64,000 bases of DNA from Pseudomonas sp. efr-133-TYG-5 (GTDB taxonomy: Bacteria > Pseudomonadota > Gammaproteobacteria > Pseudomonadales > Pseudomonadaceae), in contig NZ_JARVSM010000002.1 of assembly GCF_030209175.1 (NCBI RefSeq), positions 186,001-250,000 on the forward strand. Reading direction: 5' to 3'. A program made the position numbers and the translations under genes. The notes beneath the pieces were generated by a model. The model searched no databases. It was not told the origin of the DNA and saw nothing but the letters and a program-made list of their open reading frames with translations. This document shows, in pieces, positions 1-10,740 of this stretch. Within the stretch, counting starts at the first letter, position 1, and the number at the start of each line of letters is the position of its first letter.

Positions 1-383
<383 letters not shown>

Positions 384-397
384 TTCTAAGGACTGAA

Positions 398-1921
398 ATG
401 CGCTGGACAACCCGCCCCGGCTGGCCCGGTAACCTGCTGGCCGTGGCGGCCGGTGCAATCACCACTTTCGCGCTGGCACCGTTCGATATCTGGCCGCTGG
501 CACTGCTCGCGGTCGGCCTGTTCTATGCCGGCCTGCGCGAGCTGAGCCCGCGCCAGGCGCTGGGTCGCGGTTGGTGCTTCGGCTTCGGCCTGTTTGGCGC
601 CGGCACCAGCTGGATCTACTACAGCATCCACCACTTCGGCGGTGCCTCGGTGCTGCTCGCCGGCTTCCTGATGCTGCTGTTCACGGCGGCAATCGCCTGG
701 TTCTTCGCCCTGCCCGCCTGGCTCTGGGCACGCTGGCTGCGGCGCAATGAAGCGCCGCTGGCCGATGCCCTGGCGTTCGCCGCCCTGTGGGTCGGCCAGG
801 AAGCCTTTCGTGGCTGGTTTCTCACCGGTTTCCCCTGGCTTTATTCCGGTTACAGCCAGCTCGACGGCCCGCTGTCCGGGCTCGCCCCGGTGGGCGGCAT
901 GTGGCTGGTGTCGTTCGTCCTGGCGCTGACCGCCGCACTGATCTACAACGCTGCGCGCCTGCTGCGCAGCGCTCGCAAAGGCTTCATCGCCGCCGGCGTC
1001 GTGCTGCTGATCGGGCCGTGGGCGGCCGGCATCGCCCTCAAGCATCACGCCTGGACCAGCCCGGCCGGCGCGCCGCTGAGCGTCGCCGCCATCCAGGGCA
1101 ACGTCGAACAGAGCATGAAATGGGACCCGGCCCAGCTCAACGCGCAACTGGCGCTGTACCGCGACCTGAGCTTTCGCTCCAAACCGGTGGATCTGCTGAT
1201 CTGGCCGGAAACCGCCGTGCCGGTGCTCAAGGAATCCGCCGAGGGTTACCTGAGCATGATGGGCAGCTTCGCCGCCGAGCGAAAAACGGCGCTGATCACC
1301 GGCGTGCCGATCCGCGAAACGGTTCGTCACGAGAAACGCTTCTTCAACGGCATCACCGTGGTCGGCGAAGGCGATGGCACCTACCTCAAGCAGAAACTGG
1401 TGCCGTTCGGCGAGTACGTGCCGTTGCAGGACCTGCTGCGCGGGCTGATCGCGTTCTTTGACCTGCCGATGTCCGACTTCGCCCGCGGTCCGGCCGACCA
1501 GGCGCTGTTGCAGGCCAAGGGTTATCAGATCGCGCCGTTCATCTGCTATGAAGTGGTGTACCCGGAGTTCGCCGCCGGCCTGGCCGCGCGCAGCGATCTG
1601 CTGCTGACGATCAGCAACGACACCTGGTTCGGCACCTCGATCGGCCCGTTGCAGCACCTGCAGATGGCGCAGATGCGCGCCCTTGAAGCCGGACGCTGGA
1701 TGATCCGCGCGACCAACAACGGCGTGACCGGCCTGATCAACCCGTTCGGGCAGATCACCGAGCGCATTCCGCAGTTTGAACAGGGCATCCTGTACGGTGA
1801 AGTGGTGCCGATGCACAACCTGACGCCGTACCTGCAATGGCGCTCGTGGCCGCTGATCATCCTGTGCGTGGTGCTGTTTGGCTGGGCGCTGATGACCAAC
1901 CGGATGTCCAAGACGCTCTGA
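398..1921 (+). CDS. lnt: Apolipoprotein N-acyltransferase Lnt
   Basis: Inner-membrane enzyme that adds the third acyl chain to the N-terminal cysteine of lipoproteins, the last step of their maturation before Lol sorting. The predicted 507 residues match the family's usual length of about 510. The N-terminal third is a run of hydrophobic segments. A nitrilase-fold domain follows with the expected triad: Glu271 (IWPETAVP), Lys333 (KQKLVPFGEY) and Cys383 (PFICYEVVYPE). The ATG at 398 is chosen because TAAGGA sits just upstream; an earlier in-frame start adds only six residues and overlaps corC. Several of its likely substrates are encoded in this window (LptE, RlpA, SltB3, the MORN lipoprotein). 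Confidence 0.97.
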   Translation: MRWTTRPGWPGNLLAVAAGAITTFALAPFDIWPLALLAVGLFYAGLRELSPRQALGRGWCFGFGLFGAGTSWIYYSIHHFGGASVLLAGFLMLLFTAAIAWFFALPAWLWARWLRRNEAPLADALAFAALWVGQEAFRGWFLTGFPWLYSGYSQLDGPLSGLAPVGGMWLVSFVLALTAALIYNAARLLRSARKGFIAAGVVLLIGPWAAGIALKHHAWTSPAGAPLSVAAIQGNVEQSMKWDPAQLNAQLALYRDLSFRSKPVDLLIWPETAVPVLKESAEGYLSMMGSFAAERKTALITGVPIRETVRHEKRFFNGITVVGEGDGTYLKQKLVPFGEYVPLQDLLRGLIAFFDLPMSDFARGPADQALLQAKGYQIAPFICYEVVYPEFAAGLAARSDLLLTISNDTWFGTSIGPLQHLQMAQMRALEAGRWMIRATNNGVTGLINPFGQITERIPQFEQGILYGEVVPMHNLTPYLQWRSWPLIILCVVLFGWALMTNRMSKTL

Positions 1922-1930
1922 GAAATCGCC

Positions 1931-1976
1931 CGCTCCCACAGGTGACCACTGTGGGAGCGAGCTTGCTCGCGAAGGC
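1931..1976. repeat. REP-type palindrome between convergent genes
   Basis: CGCTCCCACAGG...CTGTGGGAGCGAGC forms an inverted repeat followed by GCTTGCTCGCGAAGG. The same core recurs at 9522-9603, 35398-35492 and 41774-41869. It lies between the convergent 3' ends of lnt and the ElyC-like gene, a typical place for Pseudomonas REP elements and a possible transcription or RNase stop. Confidence 0.8.
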
Positions 1977-1994
1977 GCCACCAACGACACCGCG

Positions 1995-2774
1995 TCAATC
2001 GGCGCTGCCACCCCCTCGATAAAACAGCGAATAGCCGATCTGCCCCACCGCCTCGTTCAGCAGCTGCCCGCTCTGCCAGATCGACTTGAACTCCGGCAGC
2101 CAGCCACCAAACGGTCGGGCATTGTCGGTGCCCAGAAAACCTACGGGCGCTGGCACCACTTCAAACCCTGCCTGCTGAAAGCACCACACCGCGCGCGGCA
2201 TGTGCCAGGCCTGCGTCACCACGACCACGCGCTTGATACCCTGCGGCAACAACATATCGGCACTGAATTTGGCGTTTTCCCAGGTGGTACGGCTCTCGCC
2301 CTCCTGCCAGCGCACGCTGACCCCGGAATCATCCAGCAAGGAGTCCGCCATCAGCTTGGCTTCCGTTGGCGGCGTGCCGTAGTGCAGGCCGCCGCTGGTC
2401 AGCAGCGGCAGCCCGGAAGCCTTGGCCAGGCGCGCGGCATAACGCTGCCGCTCAAGCCCGACGCCGGTCGGCTGGTCTTCGCCCCAGGCCAGGTCGCCGC
2501 GTTCCCGTCCGGAACCCAGGACCACAATCGCGTCGGCCCGCTGCGCCAGGGTCGACCACTCTGCACGGGCCAGCGGCGGCTCGCGCTCCAGTGCCTTGGC
2601 GCCCCATTGCACGACCACCGGCAGGCTCATCAGCCAGAACCCGCCAAATCCCAAGGCAAAGCACCATCCAGCCAGGCGTGGCCGGGAACGGCGCAGCCAC
2701 CAGGCCGCCAGCAGCAACAGCAACAAGATGCCGGGCGGCAACAACAATTGTTTGACGAAATAACGAAAAGGCAT
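1995..2774 (-). CDS. ElyC/SanA/YdcF family (DUF218) envelope protein
   Basis: The 259-residue protein matches E. coli ElyC in length and layout. Two N-terminal membrane segments (about residues 9-26 and 35-55) are followed by a periplasmic DUF218 domain beginning ADAIVVLGSGRERGD and containing LLTSGG and TQAWHMPRAVWCFQQAGF, with the conserved His-x-Pro-Arg. ElyC is linked in enterobacteria to peptidoglycan and lipid-carrier homeostasis and to enterobacterial common antigen; the exact reaction in Pseudomonas is unknown. It is convergent with lnt. A perfect hairpin enclosing the Shine-Dalgarno sequence directly precedes the start codon (separate entry). An assignment to SanA or YdcF instead of ElyC cannot be excluded. 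Confidence 0.85.
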   Translation of the reverse strand: MPFRYFVKQLLLPPGILLLLLLAAWWLRRSRPRLAGWCFALGFGGFWLMSLPVVVQWGAKALEREPPLARAEWSTLAQRADAIVVLGSGRERGDLAWGEDQPTGVGLERQRYAARLAKASGLPLLTSGGLHYGTPPTEAKLMADSLLDDSGVSVRWQEGESRTTWENAKFSADMLLPQGIKRVVVVTQAWHMPRAVWCFQQAGFEVVPAPVGFLGTDNARPFGGWLPEFKSIWQSGQLLNEAVGQIGYSLFYRGGGSAD

Positions 2775-2796
2775 CGGGCATCTCCAGAGATGCCCG
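2775..2796 (-). promoter_or_regulatory. Perfect hairpin hiding the ribosome binding site of the ElyC-like gene
   Basis: On the minus strand CGGGCATCTC and GAGATGCCCG form a 10-bp perfect stem with a two-base loop. The stem ends directly before the AUG. The only good Shine-Dalgarno match, GGAG seven bases before the AUG, lies in the loop and 3' arm, so the folded RNA would block ribosome access. Structure read by eye; its regulatory effect is inferred. Confidence 0.5.
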
Positions 2797-2879
2797 AAGC
2801 CTAAGGGGGTTGATACTGCGGAACAACCTATAGGGTGGGATCCTGTTGAAAAAGATCCGCTACTTGACCTGCCATGCGC

Positions 2880-3203
2880 TTACTTGGCCTGCTGGGAACG
2901 CACCTTGATGGTGTCCCGGCCGGGCGCCTTGTCCTTGAGCCAGATGACCTTGGCCGAATGTGCTGCATCGAGCTGCTTCACTGCTTGTGACAGGCATCCA
3001 TGCGTTTCACGTTCACTGCGATCCAGATAGGCCTTGACCAGTTTGAACTCGGCGGGGCTCAAGCCACGCAATTCCAGTTCCAGGGGGCGCTCGTCGCGCA
3101 GCCGGCCAGCGGTTTTTGCAGCGTCCAGGGCAGTGCCCAGACGGTCGATCAACCGCTCGTACAACTCGGGTTTGGTTACGTTCTTTTGCTGTGACTCCAC
3201 CAT
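2880..3203 (-). CDS. Conserved hypothetical protein, 107 aa
   Basis: Small, charged, soluble protein without signal peptide or membrane segment. The central part (about residues 15-75) is rich in Leu, Arg and Glu and looks helical (ERLIDRLGTALDAAK, RPLELELRGLSPAEFKL, YLDRSERET). The C-terminus is basic. A GAGG ribosome site precedes the ATG. A gene of this kind sits between the YdcF-like gene and leuS in other pseudomonads, which supports it being real, but I do not recognise a characterised family. It is divergent from leuS, so the 254-base gap between them (3204-3457) should hold both promoters; no convincing -35/-10 pair was seen there. Confidence 0.75.
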   Translation of the reverse strand: MVESQQKNVTKPELYERLIDRLGTALDAAKTAGRLRDERPLELELRGLSPAEFKLVKAYLDRSERETHGCLSQAVKQLDAAHSAKVIWLKDKAPGRDTIKVRSQQAK

Positions 3204-3376
3204 CCCTCACCTCATTGAAGATAAGACTCACTCCCCAGTTAGAGCTTAGCTTCGCTGCACAAACCGGCTGCACGCCGCGACCAACGGCCCTCGCCACGGT
3301 TTCAGCCGGCTGCACGGCTGCAATCAGGGTTTCCCTAGGCCAAGCGCGGTCATGTATGCTACGGCGCTTCCTGTAA

Positions 3377-6064
<2,688 letters not shown>

Positions 6065-6150
6065 TTGGATCGGGCGTCAGCTTGCCTGGCGCCCAGTAAA
6101 ACCTTTCGGGCCGCAGGGTCGGCCCACATGGTTTCAAGGGGAGCAACACA

Positions 6151-6756
6151 ATGATCAAACGCAATCTGCTGGTGATGGGCCTCGCGGTCCTGTTGAGCGC
6201 CTGCGGTTTCCAGCTGCGCGGTACCGGCACCAACGAACTGACGATCAAGGAACTCGACCTGAGTGCCCGTAACGCCTACGGCGAGACGGTTACCCAGCTG
6301 CGTCAGGTGCTGGAGTCCAGCGGTGTCAAGGTTTACACCGGCGCACCGTACAAGCTGTACCTGGCTGACGAGCAGGAAAGCCAGCGCATCCTCAGCTATG
6401 CCGGTGCCGGGCGTACCGGTGAGTACCAGGTCAGCACCGTCCTCAGCTATGACATCCGTGGCGACCACAACCTGCCGCTGCTGAGCGACAAGCTCGAAGT
6501 GCAGAAGGTGTTCATCCACGACGGCAACAACCTCGTCGGTTCCGATCAGGAAGCCAACGACGCCCGCCGTGAAACCCGTCGCGAGCTGATCCAGCGCATG
6601 ATGCTGCGCCTGCAACAACTGACCCCGGGTCAATTGCAGCAGCTGCAACAGACCGCCAACGACCGCGCCAAGGCAGAAGCCGACGCGCTGGAAGCGGCGC
6701 AGAAGGCTGAAGCGGAAACCCCGCGTCAGTCGCCGCTCGAACTGCCGCAGCAGTAA
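6151..6756 (+). CDS. lptE: LPS-assembly lipoprotein LptE
   Basis: Outer-membrane lipoprotein that plugs and helps assemble the LptD barrel for final lipopolysaccharide export. The signal peptide and lipobox read LAVLLSACGFQLRGTG, with the mature Cys followed by the family's GFQLRG start. The middle contains LPLLSDKLEVQKVF and NDARRETRRELIQRMMLRLQ, as in LptE. The C-terminal 40 residues are Gln/Ala-rich and probably disordered. A strong AAGGGGAGC ribosome site precedes the ATG. It lies 86 bases after leuS and 39 bases before holA, the standard order in gammaproteobacteria. The GGGGCGC-TCAA-GCGCCCC hairpin at 6763-6780 lies between lptE and holA and may attenuate readthrough. Confidence 0.95.
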   Translation: MIKRNLLVMGLAVLLSACGFQLRGTGTNELTIKELDLSARNAYGETVTQLRQVLESSGVKVYTGAPYKLYLADEQESQRILSYAGAGRTGEYQVSTVLSYDIRGDHNLPLLSDKLEVQKVFIHDGNNLVGSDQEANDARRETRRELIQRMMLRLQQLTPGQLQQLQQTANDRAKAEADALEAAQKAEAETPRQSPLELPQQ

Positions 6757-6795
6757 GACGTTCGGGGCGCTCAAGCGCCCCGTTCGCCGTTTCTT

Positions 6796-7833
6796 ATGAA
6801 GCTCGCTCCCGCCCAACTCGGCAAACACCTGCAAGGTGCCCTGGCACCGGTCTACATCATCAGCGGCGACGACCCGCTGTTGTGCCAGGAAGCCGCCGAT
6901 GCCATCCGCCGCGCCGCCCGCCAACAGGGTTTCGACGAACGCCAGGTGTTCGCCGCCGACGCCAATTTCGATTGGGGGACGTTGCTGCAGGCCGGCGCCA
7001 GCATGTCGCTGTTCGCGGAAAAACGCCTGCTGGAACTGCGTTTGCCCTCGGGCAAGCCCGGCGACAAGGGTGCCGCGGCCCTGATCGAATACTGCTCGCG
7101 CCCGGCGGAAGACACCGTGCTTCTGGTCAGCCTGCCGAAGCTCGATGGCAGCGCACAGAAGACCAAGTGGGGCAAGGCGCTGGTCGAAGGCCCGCAGACC
7201 CAGTTCATCCAGATCTGGCCGGTGGACGCCAACCAGCTGCCGAGCTGGATTCGCCAGCGTCTGTCGCAGGCCGGCTTGTCGGCCAGCCAAGACGCGGTCG
7301 AACTGATCGCCGCACGCGTGGAGGGCAACCTGCTCGCCGCCGCGCAGGAAATCGAAAAGCTCAAGCTGATGGCCGAAGGCGGCCAGATCACGGTGGAAAC
7401 CGTCCAGGCTGCCGTGGCCGACAGTGCGCGTTTCGACGTGTTCGGCCTGACCGATGCCGTGCTCAACGGCGAACCGGCCCACGCCTTGCGCATACTCGAG
7501 GGCCTGCGCGGTGAAGGTGTCGAGCCACCGGTGATCCTCTGGGCGCTGGCCCGGGAGTTGCGCCTGCTGGCCAATATCTCGCTGCAATACAGCCAGGGTA
7601 CGCCGCTGGACAAGTGCTTCAGCCAGGCGAAGCCGCCGGTCTGGGACAAACGCAAACCGCTGATGAGCAAAGCCCTGCAACGCTACTCGGCGCCGCGCTG
7701 GGCGCAGTTGTTGCTCGAGGCCCAGCGCATCGATGCGCAGATCAAGGGCCAGGCCGCCGGTTCGCCGTGGATGAGCCTGAGCCGGTTGGCGCTGTTGATG
7801 TCGGGCCAACGCCTTTCACTGCCCGCCGAGTAA
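6796..7833 (+). CDS. holA: DNA polymerase III subunit delta
   Basis: Clamp-loader delta subunit that opens the beta sliding clamp. The 345 residues match the family. The N-terminal domain starts KLAPAQLGKHLQGALAPVYIISGDDPLL, the diagnostic delta opening, and SMSLFAEKRLLELRLPSGKPGDKG provides the clamp-binding region. The C-terminal collar includes DAVLNGEPAHALRILEGLRGEG and EPPVILWALARELRLL. It is third in leuS-lptE-holA. The predicted end is followed by an intergenic stretch before arfA with no clear terminator. Confidence 0.95.
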   Translation: MKLAPAQLGKHLQGALAPVYIISGDDPLLCQEAADAIRRAARQQGFDERQVFAADANFDWGTLLQAGASMSLFAEKRLLELRLPSGKPGDKGAAALIEYCSRPAEDTVLLVSLPKLDGSAQKTKWGKALVEGPQTQFIQIWPVDANQLPSWIRQRLSQAGLSASQDAVELIAARVEGNLLAAAQEIEKLKLMAEGGQITVETVQAAVADSARFDVFGLTDAVLNGEPAHALRILEGLRGEGVEPPVILWALARELRLLANISLQYSQGTPLDKCFSQAKPPVWDKRKPLMSKALQRYSAPRWAQLLLEAQRIDAQIKGQAAGSPWMSLSRLALLMSGQRLSLPAE

Positions 7834-7951
7834 GACGTTCAACCGCATCCCCCCCTTCGCGTCAGAATATTCCTACGCAATAGAGACTGGACAGACGCGC
7901 GGCTTCGGCAGATTATTCGCCCCGCAGCACCCACCTACCGAGAGAACCCTC

Positions 7952-8116
7952 ATGAGCAAAAAGCCAGCGAAACATGGCCCGAACAAGGCCAAATCCATCA
8001 TTGCCCAACCCCTGTTCCGCAGCCGTCAGGAACGACCAACCAAGGGTAAAGGCAGCTACCGCCGCGAAGCCTTCCAGTCTGACAGCTGGGAGGCTTCTTA
8101 CTTTCTGGCCGCTTGA
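7952..8116 (+). CDS. arfA: Alternative ribosome-rescue factor ArfA
   Basis: 54-residue protein with the ArfA signature: QPLFRSRQERPTKGKGSYRR corresponds to E. coli ArfA [21 protein letters not shown], followed by a Trp-Glu-Ala-Ser segment. ArfA recruits RF2 to ribosomes stalled on mRNAs lacking a stop codon, as a backup to tmRNA. The frame begins at ATG 7952 (MSKKPAKHGPNKAK) and ends at TGA 8114. A 12-bp hairpin lies inside the last third of the coding region (separate entry). In E. coli such a hairpin yields nonstop arfA mRNA, so the protein is made stably only when tmRNA fails. The gene is short and easily missed by automatic callers. Confidence 0.9.
   Translation: MSKKPAKHGPNKAKSIIAQPLFRSRQERPTKGKGSYRREAFQSDSWEASYFLAA
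8066..8097 (+). promoter_or_regulatory. Hairpin inside the arfA coding region (predicted RNase III site or terminator)
   Basis: GAAGCCTTCC at 8066-8075 pairs with GGGAGGCTTC at 8088-8097 (one G-U), extended by AG/CT to 12 pairs with an 8-base loop. A T-rich TTACTTTCT follows. It lies upstream of the stop codon, so cleavage or termination here removes the stop. This placement matches the known self-limiting control of arfA in gammaproteobacteria. Confidence 0.7.
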
Positions 8117-8177
8117 AGCGCAGTACCCCTTCCTCATGTTAAGGTCTGCACCTGATTCGTATTCCCTGGACCTGTGC

Positions 8178-9500
8178 ATGCCCCTTTGTCTTTCCCGTCG
8201 TTGGCCGGTGCGCCAATTGATCGCTGCCTCCAGCTTCGTCCTGCTTGTCGCCTGCGCGGAAAAACCTACCGCCGCCGACGCGCAACCGCTTCAGACCCTC
8301 CCCGTAGCAACGGCCCCAGCGATCATTCCGCCGGTAGTGCCTGCCGGAGATAACCTCGATCTTCAGCCCACCCAGACCTTCGCCGAATGGCAGGCCGGTT
8401 TCCGCAAGGACGCCCTGGCGGCCGGGATTCGTCCCGACCTGTTCGATCGTGCCTTCGCCAACGTCAGCTTCGACGCCAGCGTGATCCGCGCCGACCGCAG
8501 CCAGCCGGAATTTTCCCGCCCGGTCTGGGAATACCTCGATGGCGCCCTGTCGCCGCTGCGGGTACGCAAGGGCCAGGCGCTGCTCAACCAGTACGCCGAC
8601 ATTCTGCAAAGCATCGAACAGCGCTATGGCGTCGATCGCCAGGCGCTGGTGTCGGTGTGGGGCATGGAGAGCAATTTCGGCCAGTTCCAGGGCACCAAGT
8701 CGGTGATCAATTCGCTGGCGACCCTGGCCTACGAAGGGCGTCGCCCGGGCTTTGCCCATGCGCAACTGATCGCCGCCCTGCAGATCCTGCAACAGGGCGA
8801 CATCACCCCGGAAAAAATGCTCGGCTCCTGGGCCGGCGCCATGGGTCAGACCCAGTTCATTCCGACCACCTACAACACCCACGCCGTGGACTTCGACGGT
8901 GATGGCCGCCGCGACATCTGGGGCAGTCCCGCCGATGCCCTGGCCTCGACTGCGCACTACCTGCAAAGCTCCGGCTGGCAGCATGGCCAGCCGTGGGGTT
9001 TCGAAGTGCAACTGCCGGGTTCGTTCAACTACAGCCTGGCCGATGGCACGATTCGCAAGAGCGTGGCCGAGTGGCGACAACTGGGCGTGAGCCTGCCGAA
9101 CGGCGCTCAGGTCCCGGCAGGTTCGGAACAGCTGTCCGCCGCCCTGCTGCTGCCGGCCGGCTACCGCGGCCCGGCGTTCCTGATCCTCGACAACTTCCGG
9201 GCGATTCTCAAGTACAACAACTCGTCGTCCTATGCGCTGGCCGTGGGCCTGCTGTCCGAGCGCTTCAATGGCGCCGGGCTGATCAACGGCAGCTGGCCGA
9301 AGGACGATCTGCCGCTGAGCCGCACCGAACGCATCGAACTGCAAAACCTGCTGAGTGCGCGCAACTACGACGCCGGCGCAGCAGATGGGATTATCGGCGC
9401 GAATACCCGCAAGGCGATTCGCAGCGCCCAGCAGTCGTTCGGCTGGCCGGCGGATGGCTATCCGACGCACAAGTTGCTTGAGAGCCTGCGTGCTCAATAG
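8178..9500 (+). CDS. sltB3: Lytic murein transglycosylase, SltB3 type (lipoprotein with C-terminal peptidoglycan-binding domain)
   Basis: Cleaves the MurNAc-GlcNAc bond with anhydro-ring formation in the outer-membrane-facing periplasm. The N-terminus MPLCLSRRWPVRQL... leads to a lipobox (LLVACAEK). An SLT_2/MltB catalytic domain (about residues 60-350) has the catalytic Glu in WGMESNFGQFQG and the family motifs MGQTQFIPTTY and VDFDGDGRRDIW. The C-terminal 65 residues are a PG_binding_1 domain (LQNLLSARNYDAGAADGIIG). This matches the P. aeruginosa SltB3 layout. ATG 8178 is chosen because it places the signal peptide at the N-terminus; the frame is open further upstream through arfA, but those extra residues are implausible. 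It is one of two MltB-family enzymes in the window. Confidence 0.88.
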   Translation: MPLCLSRRWPVRQLIAASSFVLLVACAEKPTAADAQPLQTLPVATAPAIIPPVVPAGDNLDLQPTQTFAEWQAGFRKDALAAGIRPDLFDRAFANVSFDASVIRADRSQPEFSRPVWEYLDGALSPLRVRKGQALLNQYADILQSIEQRYGVDRQALVSVWGMESNFGQFQGTKSVINSLATLAYEGRRPGFAHAQLIAALQILQQGDITPEKMLGSWAGAMGQTQFIPTTYNTHAVDFDGDGRRDIWGSPADALASTAHYLQSSGWQHGQPWGFEVQLPGSFNYSLADGTIRKSVAEWRQLGVSLPNGAQVPAGSEQLSAALLLPAGYRGPAFLILDNFRAILKYNNSSSYALAVGLLSERFNGAGLINGSWPKDDLPLSRTERIELQNLLSARNYDAGAADGIIGANTRKAIRSAQQSFGWPADGYPTHKLLESLRAQ

Positions 9501-9521
9501 AAGATAGCCGTATGGCTGATG

Positions 9522-9603
9522 CCGCCTTCGCGAGCAAGCTCGCTCCCACATTTGATTTGTGTCTTACACAGAACCAGTGTGGGAGCGGGCTCGCTCGCGA
9601 AGA
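9522..9603. repeat. Paired REP elements in inverted orientation
   Basis: CCTTCGCGAGCAAGCTCGC-TCCCACA at 9524-9550 and GTGTGGGAGCGGGCTCGCTCGCGAAG at 9577-9602 face each other around about 25 bases, a BIME-like pair. It lies between the convergent ends of sltB3 and the LD-carboxypeptidase gene. Confidence 0.85.
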
Positions 9604-9625
9604 CTGACTCACAGGCAACCAAACG

Positions 9626-10576
9626 TTAGGCTTTGATCACCACATCCTGCTCCAGCATCAATTCCTTCTTCCCTGCATCCAGGCGCACCAGCGCCCCCAT
9701 TGGCAAGGTCAGGTTCGGATCGCAGTGCCCGCTGCGCCAGCCGGACAACACCGGAATCCGTAAAGGCTCGAAGGTCTGCTTGAGCAAGCGGTTCAATGCC
9801 GCGACCTCCACCCCCGCCACGTCACCGACCAGCACGCCACGCAACCTGGCCAGCTTGCCGGCCAGGCGCATCTGCGTCAGCAACCGGTCGATGCGGTACA
9901 GCGGCTCGTTGATGTCCTCAATCAGCAGAATCACCCCTTCGACATCGATCTCATAAGGCGTGCCCAGCGTGGCGGCGATCATCGCCAGATTACCGCCGAG
10001 CAAGCGGCCGTGAGCAATGCCGGGTTCGATCGTGGTCAGCGGATACGCGGCTGGATGGCTGAGCACACTCCCCGCCTTCAATTGCCCACGGAGCATGGCG
10101 AAGAACGAAGTGACCGTCGGCGGCTCCTTGTCGCCCAACAGGTCGGCGTTGAGCAACGGCCCGTGAAAGGTCACGAATCCGGCATAACGGCTGATGGCCA
10201 GGTGCAACGCGGTGATATCGCTGTAGCCAACGAATGGCTTGGCGTGGCGGCTCAACAGGTCGTAATCGATCCGGTCCAACAGTCGCGGCGTACCGTAGCC
10301 ACCGCGCAGACAAATGATCGCGTCGACCTCGGGATCAGTGAACGCCGCGTGCAGATCGCGCAAACGCACATCGTCACTGCCGGCCAGATAGCCGTCCTTT
10401 TCGTAGACGCCGGGAAACACCTTCAGCGCATGGCCGCGGGCGCGCATCCATTGCACCGTCTTGTCGGTGTCCAGAGCACCGGGACCGGCAGGCGCAATGA
10501 CAGCGATCAGCCCCTCCGACTTCAGCGCCGGTACAGGTCTATGCGCAAACAGCGTGTGGCTCGGTTGAACGGTCAT
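9626..10576 (-). CDS. Muramoyltetrapeptide LD-carboxypeptidase, family S66
   Basis: Cytoplasmic serine peptidase that removes the terminal D-Ala from murein tetrapeptides during cell-wall recycling. The 316 residues match family S66. Features are LIAVIAPAGPGALDTD near the N-terminus, ICLRGGYGTPRLLDRIDYD, the nucleophile Ser in VGYSDITALH, and the C-terminal domain with LLGGNLAMIAATLGTPYEID and LLIEDINEPLYRIDRLL that supplies the Glu of the Ser-His-Glu triad. No signal peptide, as expected. Pseudomonads may carry more than one S66 gene, so I do not assign the symbol ldcA. It is convergent with sltB3 across a REP pair and follows lipA on the same strand after a terminator. Confidence 0.9.
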   Translation of the reverse strand: MTVQPSHTLFAHRPVPALKSEGLIAVIAPAGPGALDTDKTVQWMRARGHALKVFPGVYEKDGYLAGSDDVRLRDLHAAFTDPEVDAIICLRGGYGTPRLLDRIDYDLLSRHAKPFVGYSDITALHLAISRYAGFVTFHGPLLNADLLGDKEPPTVTSFFAMLRGQLKAGSVLSHPAAYPLTTIEPGIAHGRLLGGNLAMIAATLGTPYEIDVEGVILLIEDINEPLYRIDRLLTQMRLAGKLARLRGVLVGDVAGVEVAALNRLLKQTFEPLRIPVLSGWRSGHCDPNLTLPMGALVRLDAGKKELMLEQDVVIKA

Positions 10577-10690
10577 CCATGGGGCTCCCAGTGTGAAGTC
10601 ATGCGCACACAGTAGTCAGGATAGGTAACAAACAAAAGAGGCACCGAGCGGCAAAACCTGTGGCGAGCGGACTGGCCCGCGCCACAGGCA

Positions 10691-10730
10691 AAAAAAACCC
10701 GCAGGGCATTGAGCCTTGCGGGCTTTTTTT
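10691..10730 (-). terminator. Rho-independent terminator downstream of lipA
   Basis: A CCCGCA...TGCGGG stem is flanked by A7 on one side and T7 on the other, so it works in both directions. It lies 10 bases after the lipA stop and closes the ybeD-lipB-lipA transcript. Confidence 0.9.
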
Positions 10731-10740
10731 CAGCGCCGGA

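Noticed and set aside
6763..6780. GGGGCGC-TCAA-GCGCCCC hairpin between lptE and holA as a terminator
   Set aside because: Not followed by a T run and lies inside a conserved co-directional gene set; at most an attenuator.
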